Below are positions 1-5,781 of a DNA stretch of 5,928 nucleotides, piece by piece (the stretch's first letter is position 1; each line of letters begins with the position of its first letter). The translations under genes were made by a program, and so were the position numbers. The notes under the pieces were generated by a model. That model did no database searches. It was not told the DNA's origin and saw nothing but the letters and a program-made list of their open reading frames with translations. Source of the DNA: Caldilineaceae bacterium (GTDB taxonomy: Bacteria; Chloroflexota; Anaerolineae; Caldilineales; Caldilineaceae); NCBI GenBank assembly GCA_012032975.1, contig JAAUPU010000217.1, forward strand, positions 1 to 5,928, given 5' to 3'.

Positions 1-82
1 GATGATCCGCGTTTCGGTACAGGCCTATACCACGGACGACCACGTCGAGCGGCTGCTAGCTGCGCTGACTGAGTTGTTGTAG
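1..82 (+). CDS. 3' end of a probable class V (PLP-dependent) aminotransferase / cysteine desulfurase-like protein (partial)
   Basis: Reading from base 2, the last 26 codons end in TAG at 80-82 and encode a tail that begins IRVSVQAYTTDDHVERLLAAL. The pattern 'R-[IV]-S-x-x-x-Y-[NT]-T-x-x-[DH]-[IV]-x-R-L-[LV]-x-A-L' is typical of the C-terminus of class V aminotransferases (isopenicillin N epimerase-like and NifS/SufS-like proteins). In these the final strand with Arg-x-Ser and the closing helix belong to the small domain. The rest of the gene, with the PLP lysine, lies left of the window, so substrate and exact family cannot be told. The gene converges on the chaperone cluster and shares the hairpin at 144-178 with it. 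The family call rests on about 20 residues only. There is no sign of a functional link to the chaperone genes. Confidence 0.6.
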   Translation, partial: MIRVSVQAYTTDDHVERLLAALTELL

Positions 83-143
83 GGGTATGCGACAGCTTGG
101 TAGCGGGGCTGGTGAAAGCAATCGAGGATAGTCATCGAACGTA

Positions 144-178
144 GTGCGCGGTGCGTGACAACTTCACGCACCGCGCAC
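144..178. terminator. Perfect 14-bp hairpin between convergent genes, likely bidirectional terminator
   Basis: The arms GTGCGCGGTGCGTG (144-157) and CACGCACCGCGCAC (165-178) are exact reverse complements with a 7-nt loop ACAACTT. The hairpin starts 61 nt after the stop of the plus-strand gene and 12 nt beyond the stop of the minus-strand hsp70 gene. Neither side is followed by a good T run, so it is not a textbook intrinsic terminator. Its position and strength still suggest transcript-end formation or 3'-end protection for both transcripts. Nothing else is seen in the 83-190 spacer. Confidence 0.7.
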
Positions 179-190
179 CAACCACAAACA

Positions 191-1951
191 TCACTCCTCA
201 GCTTCAAATAGCAGATCGATCAACTCATCACAATACTCTTCCACCAGGTTGTCGTCTTCGTCCATGGCGGCCTGGTTGATCTGATCGACCACGGCCCGAA
301 TGTCCTCGGCCAGCTTTGGGTTCAACTCTGGCAGCTGAAGCGCGCGCTCTGCACGCAGCAGCAGGGCATGTGTTCCAGGATCCTGATGCAATAGATCGAT
401 TGTGCTGTCGGCCATGGCGCTATAGGTGGCATTGAGCTTCGCCTGGCTCTCAGCGACCTGTTCGGGGCTTAGCCGTTGCCGGTCGGCCTTCAAGCGCTCG
501 CTGACCTGTTTGCCCGACGTACGCTCGGTAACCGTCACATCCAGAATGCCATTCACGTCGATGTCGAAGTTCACCGTGACGTTACACAGGCCATCAGGTC
601 GATTCGGCTCCAGCTCTTCAACCATAAAGTCGCCCAGAAACACATTCTGTGAAGCAATCGGACTCTCTCCCTGGTAGACCTTGATGTGGATCGTGTCCTG
701 CCCAGGCATCATGGTCGTGAAGATCTCACTCTTGTGTATTGGCACGGTTGCGTTGCGTCGAATCAGCGGCGCAAAGCGATCCGCCTGAATGCGACCGGTC
801 ATGCCCAAACTCGCAATTTCGATGCCCAGTGAGAGCGGCGTCACATCCACGAGAATCGCGTCGATCTCTTCCCCGGCGACGATAGCGCCCTGGATAGCCG
901 CGCCCAGGGCAACCGCAGCATCTGGGTCGATCTCTGAGTGGGGATCCTGGCCCATGCGCTGGGAGACCATCTCCCACACCGTTGGAATCCGCGTGGAGCC
1001 GCCGACCAGCAGCACGCGGTCAATTTGACCGGCTTCCAGTTTGGCATCGCTCAGCGCCTGATCGATACAGGAGATCGTGCGTTCCAGGAGGCCGTCGATC
1101 AGCCCCTCAAACTCTTCGCGACTGACTTCACGGCGCAGATGCAACGGACGGTTCTTGCGGTCGGTGGCGATATATTCCAGAGCGACGATGGCGTAGGGAT
1201 CCGCGGATAGTTCGATCTTGGCCTCTTCCGCCGCGCGGAGCAATCGCGCCCATGCCTGGTGGTCTTGGCGCAAGTCGATCTTGTGATCGTCCTCGAATTC
1301 ATCGGCGAGCGTCTGCGCCAGAAGCTCATCGAAATCATCTCCACCCAGGAGATTGTCACCGGCGGTTGCCAGCACATCCACCACGCCGTAGTTCAGCTCG
1401 ATGATCGAAACGTCGAAGGTGCCGCCGCCCAGGTCATAGACCAGCATACGGAGGCTCTGCTCTTCTGCCATGCCATAGCCATAGGCCAGGGCCGCAGCGG
1501 TCGGCTCATTGATGATCCGTTCGACATTCAGCCCGGCAATTTCGCCGGCTTCAAGGGTGGCCTGTCGCTGCACCTCGTTGAAATAGGCCGGCACGGTGAT
1601 CACCGCCCGGGTCACCGTTTGGCCCAGACGAAGCTCCGCTGCCGCTTTGAGTTCGCGCAGGATAAACGCAGAAATCTCCTGCGGGGTATAGTCCTTGTCG
1701 GCCATCTGCACAGACTCGTCGCTGCCCATCTTGCGCTTGATCGAGCGGATGGTGCGCTCTGGCGAGACGACCCATTGGTTGCGGGCGGGCGTCCCCACCA
1801 GCACCTCGTTGGCCGCTGAAATCCCGACGACCGAGGGCAGCAGCCGACCCTCGCGAACCGGGATCATCTCAGGGACGCCATCGATCACAACGCTGGCGGC
1901 CGAATTGGTCGTGCCCAGGTCAATGCCAATTACTTTGTTTGAATTATCCAT
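191..1951 (-). CDS. Hsp70 (DnaK-family) molecular chaperone, short-lid form
   Basis: This encodes a 586-aa cytoplasmic ATP-dependent chaperone with both Hsp70 domains. ATPase domain, about residues 7-365: phosphate-1 loop IGIDLGTTNSA (8-18), the catalytic-lysine region IKRKMG (Lys72), INEPTAAALAYG (147-158), phosphate-2 DLGGGTFDVSI (173-183) and adenosine motif VLLVGGSTRIP (313-323). The linker DVTPLSLGIE (369-378) is canonical. The beta substrate-binding domain runs from about 379 to 495, then only about 90 helical residues follow. The lid is shorter than in E. coli DnaK, without the disordered tail, and ends in an acidic stretch. About 23 residues are missing after IKRKMG and GDN replaces GDT, as in Gram-positive-type DnaK. 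The ATG overlaps the stop of the GrpE-like gene by 8 nt. A weak AGGA (1965-1968) lies 13 nt upstream, suggesting translational coupling. The frame is intact. No gene symbol is given because the gene order and short lid suggest an accessory paralogue rather than the housekeeping dnaK. Confidence 0.96.
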   Translation of the reverse strand: MDNSNKVIGIDLGTTNSAASVVIDGVPEMIPVREGRLLPSVVGISAANEVLVGTPARNQWVVSPERTIRSIKRKMGSDESVQMADKDYTPQEISAFILRELKAAAELRLGQTVTRAVITVPAYFNEVQRQATLEAGEIAGLNVERIINEPTAAALAYGYGMAEEQSLRMLVYDLGGGTFDVSIIELNYGVVDVLATAGDNLLGGDDFDELLAQTLADEFEDDHKIDLRQDHQAWARLLRAAEEAKIELSADPYAIVALEYIATDRKNRPLHLRREVSREEFEGLIDGLLERTISCIDQALSDAKLEAGQIDRVLLVGGSTRIPTVWEMVSQRMGQDPHSEIDPDAAVALGAAIQGAIVAGEEIDAILVDVTPLSLGIEIASLGMTGRIQADRFAPLIRRNATVPIHKSEIFTTMMPGQDTIHIKVYQGESPIASQNVFLGDFMVEELEPNRPDGLCNVTVNFDIDVNGILDVTVTERTSGKQVSERLKADRQRLSPEQVAESQAKLNATYSAMADSTIDLLHQDPGTHALLLRAERALQLPELNPKLAEDIRAVVDQINQAAMDEDDNLVEEYCDELIDLLFEAEE

Positions 1952-3167
1952 AGTACGAGTCGCGTCCTGTTAAGTGCTCATCATCGATAGCGCCGTCGTC
2001 TCGATCCGTGTCGGTGCCGCTTGAATTGTGTTGTTCTTCGTGTTGAACTGTTTCTTCATTGGGCCAGCCATCCGTTGCGATCGATGCAGGCAACTCTTGT
2101 ATTCCGTCGTCAATGCGCGGCTCCGACCGCAAAGCGGTCAGTTCTTGGGCATCACTGAAAAGGGGTTGCCCAGCCTCGCGCGAATCCCGACCTTTGGTCG
2201 CCGCGACAGCTTCCGTGTGCGACTCCTGCTCGAACGGGGCTTCGGTTTCTGCGCTACGCAGCGGCTGCTTGGGATGACGTGCAACGACAACCTCGGCGTA
2301 GCGCAACACCCGTCTCTGCTGCTGATACCCTTTGCGCACCACACGCACGACCGTGTTATCGGATGCGTCGGTCGCAGAAGTGGTCTCCAACGCCACATGA
2401 AGGTGGGGATCGAAGGGCTGACCAAGGGCGGGAATCTCGCGGATGCCCTCAGCGGCCAGCAACGCCTGCATCCGTTCACGCACGAGATCGAGACCCTCCA
2501 GCCAGGCAGCCGTCTCGTTGATGAATGTATACGGCAACGGGGAAGTCGCCTCTCCCTCTTGCGGAGAAGAGGCTGCAGGAGCCGTCTGCGAAGCTGCTGG
2601 CACGGGCGGAGGGCTGAAACTGCGTCGCAATTTTTCCCAGACGCCGGGTGGAGGCGCCGCAGGCGCCTCGGCCAAAGCCCTGCGCTTCACCTCGCGCTCT
2701 GCCTGTTCGTTTTCCAGGGCTTGACGCTGCTGCGCCAACAACGAACGCCCATTGTCCAGCGCCATTTCCAGACCATCCAGCACAGGCAGAAAGTCCGCGG
2801 CCAGCGCGCCGCGGGCCTGGCGCCGCTCGCTGTCGAGCCGCTCCTGATCCTGAAGCCGGCGTTGATCCTGAAGCTGATCGCGGCGGTCGATGATCTCCTG
2901 GAGCGTGCCAAGCGCGCTCTCGACCTGGGACTCTTTGGACTCGCCCAAGGCATTGGCCTTGAACTGTGTGCGACCCAATTTCTTGAGCGTTTGGCTCAGT
3001 TCTTCAAGCTGGTCGCTGCGCGGCAGCGCCTCGAATTTGGCGGCCAACAGCTCAACTTGTGATTGTCGGGCCGTCGCATCGAAGGCGCGCTTGAACGCAT
3101 CCAGTTGGTCCTGGTAATCGCTCATCCGGCTGGCGATTTCCGCCAGCCGCTGGATGACAGGCTGCAT
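1944..3167 (-). CDS. GrpE-family nucleotide exchange factor, greatly enlarged (main part of a frame-broken gene)
   Basis: The open frame gives 407 aa from ATG 3167; usual GrpE is about 180-210 aa. Residues 1-118 are charged coiled coil. DFLPVLDGLEMAL (125-137) matches the conserved GrpE helix. Residues 161-215 are a Pro/Ala/Ser-rich insertion. Helix WLEGLDLVRERMQALL (222-237) follows, then the GrpE beta head at 244-299 with PALGQPFDPHLH, NTVVRVVRKGY and RVLRYAEVVVA, the last two being family signatures. Residues 300-407 are a low-complexity acidic tail. Its role would be to release ADP from the Hsp70 encoded next, whose ATG overlaps this stop by 8 nt. The ATGs at 3167 and 3125 both lack a Shine-Dalgarno sequence. 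The 3125 ATG overlaps the stop of the upstream frame (ATGA). GC-rich third positions and coiled-coil character already appear upstream of both ATGs. The true start is therefore probably ATG 3358 with one base missing near 3171-3183, giving about 471 aa. Confidence 0.9.
   Translation of the reverse strand: MQPVIQRLAEIASRMSDYQDQLDAFKRAFDATARQSQVELLAAKFEALPRSDQLEELSQTLKKLGRTQFKANALGESKESQVESALGTLQEIIDRRDQLQDQRRLQDQERLDSERRQARGALAADFLPVLDGLEMALDNGRSLLAQQRQALENEQAEREVKRRALAEAPAAPPPGVWEKLRRSFSPPPVPAASQTAPAASSPQEGEATSPLPYTFINETAAWLEGLDLVRERMQALLAAEGIREIPALGQPFDPHLHVALETTSATDASDNTVVRVVRKGYQQQRRVLRYAEVVVARHPKQPLRSAETEAPFEQESHTEAVAATKGRDSREAGQPLFSDAQELTALRSEPRIDDGIQELPASIATDGWPNEETVQHEEQHNSSGTDTDRDDGAIDDEHLTGRDSYYG
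2548..2573. repeat. Imperfect palindrome within the GrpE insertion
   Basis: GCCTCT at 2548-2553 pairs with AGAGGC at 2568-2573. A further CC/GG and TCTCC/GGAGA complementarity lies inside, around the core CTCTTGC. It looks like the dispersed 'cctctccc...gggagagg' repetitive palindromes seen in many bacterial genomes, but it is imperfect. Whether it is repeated elsewhere in this genome cannot be seen from the window. Confidence 0.35.
2651..2669. repeat. Perfect 8-bp inverted repeat within the GrpE insertion
   Basis: GAGGCGCC (2651-2658) and GGCGCCTC (2662-2669) are exact reverse complements with a 3-nt loop. The repeat lies in the part of the GrpE-like gene that encodes the start of the Pro/Ala-rich insertion. 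It could be a transcript hairpin inside the gene or a relic of a small inserted repeat. A GC-rich Ala/Gly/Pro stretch can also yield such palindromes by chance. Confidence 0.5.
2845..2880 (-). repeat. 18-bp period repeat encoding coiled-coil hexads in the GrpE-like protein
   Basis: The 12-mer TGATCCTGAAGC occurs at 2845-2856 and again at 2863-2874, an exact 18-bp period. It encodes successive hexapeptides LQDQRR, LQDQER and, with divergence, LDSERR (residues 99-116 of the 407-aa frame). This looks like an in-frame tandem duplication that lengthened the long helix before the GrpE core. Confidence 0.6.
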
Positions 3168-3358
3168 GAGATTCGTGTCGTCAACGTGCGAGCCAGGGCG
3201 TCAAGCTGGCTGCTACCGGCCTGCCACTCATCGTCCAGGCGTTTCAACTGATCCTGCACCCGGTCGAGCTGGTCGCTCAGATGGAGGAGGCGATTGCGCG
3301 CTTGAGGTTCTACCATTTCGAAGCCACCATCGGCAGCGTAGCTTGATTCGCTGCTCAT
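3122..3358 (-). CDS. N-terminal coiled coil of the GrpE-like protein, in a separate frame (probable 5' part of the same gene)
   Basis: This open frame encodes 78 aa and starts at ATG 3358, overlapping the J-protein stop as ATGA. A good Shine-Dalgarno GAGGT lies 6 nt upstream (3365-3369). Hydrophobic residues at 24, 27, 31, 34, 38, 41, 45, 52, 55 and 59 follow a 3-4 heptad rhythm, so residues about 24-59 form a coiled coil. After residue 61 the sequence (RISCSLSSSGWRKSPAG) loses both heptads and the GC-rich third-position bias. The -1 frame takes over with coding character and leads into the GrpE-like protein. I therefore read this as the true N-terminus of that protein, split by a one-base loss. 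The alternative is a genuine short coiled-coil protein translationally coupled, through ATGA at 3122-3125, to a shorter GrpE that starts at MSDYQ. No motif suggests an independent function. Confidence 0.65.
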   Translation of the reverse strand: MSSESSYAADGGFEMVEPQARNRLLHLSDQLDRVQDQLKRLDDEWQAGSSQLDALARTLTTRISCSLSSSGWRKSPAG

Positions 3359-3660
3359 CGCTGGACCTCGCGAAAGTCATCCTGCATGGCAGAGGCCGCT
3401 GCCTCCGCTGCAAGCAGAATCAAATCCTCAATGTGCACGTCGAGGTCATATTTGGGGCGGCGACGGTTTGGCATGGGCGGTGGTGGTTGCAGCAGAAAGA
3501 GGTCGATGACCGCGCGACGATCCGGGTCGTTGAGCTGCTCATAGGCCGTGCGGATCTCACGGAACTTCTCCGGCTCGCGCTCTGGCGGGAAGCGGCGCAC
3601 CATCTGAAAATAGGCGCGCTTGATCGCCGCTTCATCTGCCTGGTGATCCAGATCTAGCAC
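3355..3660 (-). CDS. Small J-domain (DnaJ-like) protein lacking the HPD motif
   Basis: The frame gives 101 aa from GTG 3660. Residues 1-55 are a J domain: VLDLDHQADEAAIKRAYFQM, then KFREIRTAYEQLNDPDRRAVID, the usual helix III and 'LsDPxkR..yD' ending. The helix II-III loop that normally reads HPD reads FPPE (24-27), so the His and Asp needed to stimulate Hsp70 ATPase are both absent. A Pro-rich linker (59-69) and one acidic/Ala-rich helix (about 72-98) follow. There is no G/F region, zinc finger or substrate domain. The GTG start cuts off the conserved helix I opening. The same frame upstream reads NPYR but has no start codon before the TAG at 3697-3699, and GTG has no Shine-Dalgarno sequence. 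An ATG at 3677 would give MSTPYRVLDLD if the CCC at 3668-3670 were CCCC, making 107 aa. The stop overlaps the next start as ATGA. It is probably a partner or regulator of the downstream Hsp70. Confidence 0.85.
   Translation of the reverse strand: MLDLDHQADEAAIKRAYFQMVRRFPPEREPEKFREIRTAYEQLNDPDRRAVIDLFLLQPPPPMPNRRRPKYDLDVHIEDLILLAAEAAASAMQDDFREVQR
3365..3369 (-). promoter_or_regulatory. Shine-Dalgarno GAGGT for the start at 3358
   Basis: GAGGT on the minus strand, 6 nt before ATG 3358, is the best ribosome binding site in the cluster. It lies inside the J-protein coding sequence. It marks 3358 as the real initiation point of the GrpE-like gene, in contrast to the ATGs at 3167 and 3125, which have no such site. 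Confidence 0.65.
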
Positions 3661-3677
3661 ACGATATGGGTTGACAT
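3661..3677 (-). other. Probable true 5' end of the J-protein gene, out of frame by one base
   Basis: ATG at 3675-3677 is followed by TCA and then the J-domain opening CCATATCGT (Pro-Tyr-Arg), but one base short. A fourth C in the run at 3668-3670 would give Met-Ser-Thr-Pro-Tyr-Arg joined to VLDLD, the normal beginning of a J-domain protein, 19 nt after the TPR stop. As the sequence stands, this ATG frame hits TAG after seven codons. Confidence 0.55.
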
Positions 3678-3696
3678 CCGGCGCTTGGCCGGCGTT

Positions 3697-5781
3697 CTAG
3701 AAGAGGTGTTTGAGCTCATCGAGATCCTCGTCATCCATGTCGTTCAATATATCAAGCAGGCCGGCCGGACCGAATCTGTCTAACAGACCGAACACGCGGT
3801 CCATTCGTCCAGAGAAGAGTGCCTCAACCCGATCCGCCATCTCTTCGATGCCCGGCTCTTGGGCTTTTTGGGCAACCCGCTGGGCTTTGCGAATGAGGCG
3901 TAACGCCTTGTTGCGTGCAGCGGAATCGTCGCTTTGCGACGCGTGAAAAGCGTCCACATATTCCACACCGCCGCTCCGCGGTTCTTCTTCCCGGATGCGG
4001 GCCTCATATAGCTCGGCCAGCGCGTCTTCACCGTGGGTGTTGCAGACTTCATAAATCCTCAGCAGTGTATATGCCTTGGTGTCATCCCCGCGCCGCTTAT
4101 GGCCCAGTTCAAGCGCCTCATCCCAGAAAAGTTTCGCCCATTCATCGCCCAGCTCACAATGTAACACCTGATCGCCCTGTTCGATCCAGAAAGAGGCCAG
4201 CAGGCCAGGGAATTGGCGGGCTTGGGGCACAAGCTCCTTAACGTCGTCCCCGCCGTCGGCGTGGAGCAGCTCGTGCAACACGAGACCGACAACTCCTACG
4301 TCCCGACCGGCAGCGTCAAATGCCTTGCGCAAATAGGCCCGCGCGTCCTTCATCTTCTTGGTTGACACATACGCCATCCCTAGCTCAGCAAAGAGTCTTG
4401 GATGGTCTGGAATCACTTCCAGCGCGGCAAGTAACTCCTTGATCCGGTCCTTTTCCGGGCGTCGCGTCAGGCGAGACAAGAAGTTATTGGGTGCATGGCT
4501 GCTTGCGCGCTCGATGTAGATCTCGGCCAGCGCATCCCGAGCTTCGACGTTTTCGGGTTCGATTCTCAGCACACGCTTCCAGATCGGTTCGGGGTCGCGA
4601 TACCAGTTTTCATCCAGCAGCGCGGCCAACCGCATCAACGCGGGCACATGGTCTGGGTGCGATTCCAGAATGCGGTCCAGTTCATTGATGGCCGCCTCAT
4701 TGCGGTCATCATACCGATAGACATCGACCAGCTTCATGCGCAGATCCAGATCGTCCGGTGCGTATTTGATCGCGTTCTTCAAACAGGTAATCGCCTCGCC
4801 CATCTCGTCGACATGGCCGTAACAGTCGGAGGCGTGGCTCCAGATAGCGGCCACCTGTTCATCGGTCAGATAGTCTGGGTGATCCGATTTGCGCGGGCGA
4901 CGGCGCGCCATTTCGCGCCACGCCTCCGCTGCATTTACCCAGTGGTCGTTGGCCTCTTCGGCAAGCGCCAGATCCTGGGCAAGTCGGCGGTCGCTGACGT
5001 GACGGTTTGCCGCACGCAGATGCTTCAATGCTGGCAGCCAGAGCCCCGCTTCTGCGGCAGTGTATCCCAAGTGGAAATTGGCCAACCCGACGGTCTCATT
5101 CAGGACCGAGTCTTCGTAGTCGGTCAGCAGATCTGCTTCGCTCAGGTCGAGCACCTCCTGCCATCGTTCTTCCTGGGCGAGTGCAACGGCGGCCTGTCGC
5201 AGCAGACCGGCCCGATTTTCCAAGAACCAGGGAGAGGAGAGTCCACGGCTGGCCTGGCGCCAGGCAGTGCGCGCCGCCTCCTCGTCCCCCTTGCGCATAG
5301 CCGCCACGCCCACATAGTAGGCCAACACCGTGCTATTGATCGTCGTCTCTGCTTCACCGACCGCTGCCGGCAACCGCGTGACCGGCGCCGACGTCGAGTT
5401 CGCGTGCATCTGAACCAGCAGTTGCCAGACGTGCTGAACTTCTGGCGGCAACATGCTCTTCTCTACCAGGCTGGCAAGCTCATCCTCGCCCGCGCCGCGT
5501 TGCACGCCCTTGAGCAATGCAAGCTGCCCTTTCTCTCCGGCAGACAAGTCGTCGGTTGACACCTCTTGCCGCCCGGCTGCCAGACGCGTCAGCTGCTGCA
5601 AGAAGCGTAGGCCTTGCCTGTCCGGCTCGCCCTTGGCTGTGCTGTCGAATGCCTTTGCCGCTTCGTCGAACCGACCCAACCGCATCAGCGTCAGCCCACG
5701 GTGATAGTGAAAGCGAGCTTCGTCGGGGTGGGCAGTTAGGGCCAACTCCAAATGTTCCAGGCGTTGACCGGGGTTGGACAA
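3697..5781 (-). CDS. Large TPR-repeat protein of the chaperone cluster (main part of a frame-broken gene)
   Basis: The open frame encodes 694 aa with TTG 5781 as its first possible start. It is almost wholly helical with tetratricopeptide repeats. The clearest are at residues 21-48 (FHYHRGLTLMRLGRFDEAAKAF), 152-180, 232-262, 311-344, 345-378, 379-411 and 461-493, with the Gly/Ala/Pro spacing typical of TPR helix pairs. There is no signal peptide or membrane segment, so it is cytoplasmic. The C-terminus is acidic then hydrophobic (MDDEDLDELKHLF). TPR arrays bind peptides and chaperones; as first gene of the set it may be a substrate or client adaptor, but no specific family is recognised. TTG 5781 has no Shine-Dalgarno sequence, and TPR-like coding continues upstream in another frame to the right edge. 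The gene therefore almost certainly begins outside the window and the TTG is not its true start. It ends 36 nt before GTG 3660 of the J gene. Confidence 0.85.
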   Translation of the reverse strand: MSNPGQRLEHLELALTAHPDEARFHYHRGLTLMRLGRFDEAAKAFDSTAKGEPDRQGLRFLQQLTRLAAGRQEVSTDDLSAGEKGQLALLKGVQRGAGEDELASLVEKSMLPPEVQHVWQLLVQMHANSTSAPVTRLPAAVGEAETTINSTVLAYYVGVAAMRKGDEEAARTAWRQASRGLSSPWFLENRAGLLRQAAVALAQEERWQEVLDLSEADLLTDYEDSVLNETVGLANFHLGYTAAEAGLWLPALKHLRAANRHVSDRRLAQDLALAEEANDHWVNAAEAWREMARRRPRKSDHPDYLTDEQVAAIWSHASDCYGHVDEMGEAITCLKNAIKYAPDDLDLRMKLVDVYRYDDRNEAAINELDRILESHPDHVPALMRLAALLDENWYRDPEPIWKRVLRIEPENVEARDALAEIYIERASSHAPNNFLSRLTRRPEKDRIKELLAALEVIPDHPRLFAELGMAYVSTKKMKDARAYLRKAFDAAGRDVGVVGLVLHELLHADGGDDVKELVPQARQFPGLLASFWIEQGDQVLHCELGDEWAKLFWDEALELGHKRRGDDTKAYTLLRIYEVCNTHGEDALAELYEARIREEEPRSGGVEYVDAFHASQSDDSAARNKALRLIRKAQRVAQKAQEPGIEEMADRVEALFSGRMDRVFGLLDRFGPAGLLDILNDMDDEDLDELKHLF

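Noticed and set aside
1259..1819. Plus-strand ORF of 186 codons opposite the Hsp70 ATPase domain
   Set aside because: The opposite strand encodes invariant Hsp70 motifs here; the ORF is a reading-frame shadow.
1970..1985. GAGCACTTAAC-like sequence resembling half of a CIRCE (HrcA) operator
   Set aside because: It lies inside the coding tail of the GrpE-like gene, matches only part of one arm, and has no inverted partner at the required spacing.
2028..3062. Long plus-strand ORF (344 codons) opposite the GrpE-like gene
   Set aside because: It is antisense to a gene with clear GrpE signatures. Its product is Arg/Leu/Cys-rich without recognisable domains, as expected of a codon-phase shadow in GC-rich DNA.
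3165..3205. Programmed -1 frameshifting joining the two GrpE-like frames
   Set aside because: No slippery heptamer or clear downstream stem/pseudoknot is seen in the window where the frames overlap; a one-base indel is the simpler reading.
3678..3692. Small hairpin CCGGC-GCTTG-GCCGG just upstream of the J start
   Set aside because: Only a 5-bp stem; common by chance in GC-rich sequence. It could affect J translation but cannot be supported.
3658..3699. Possible TPR-J fusion by read-through of the TAG at 3697-3699, since both frames are in register
   Set aside because: The shared register has a one-in-three chance. An ATG at 3677 with one missing C explains the J start more simply, and no read-through signal is visible.
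4495..5559. Long plus-strand ORF (354 codons) opposite the TPR gene
   Set aside because: It overlaps fully a TPR-coding frame, has no ribosome binding site or known motif, and looks like an antisense shadow.
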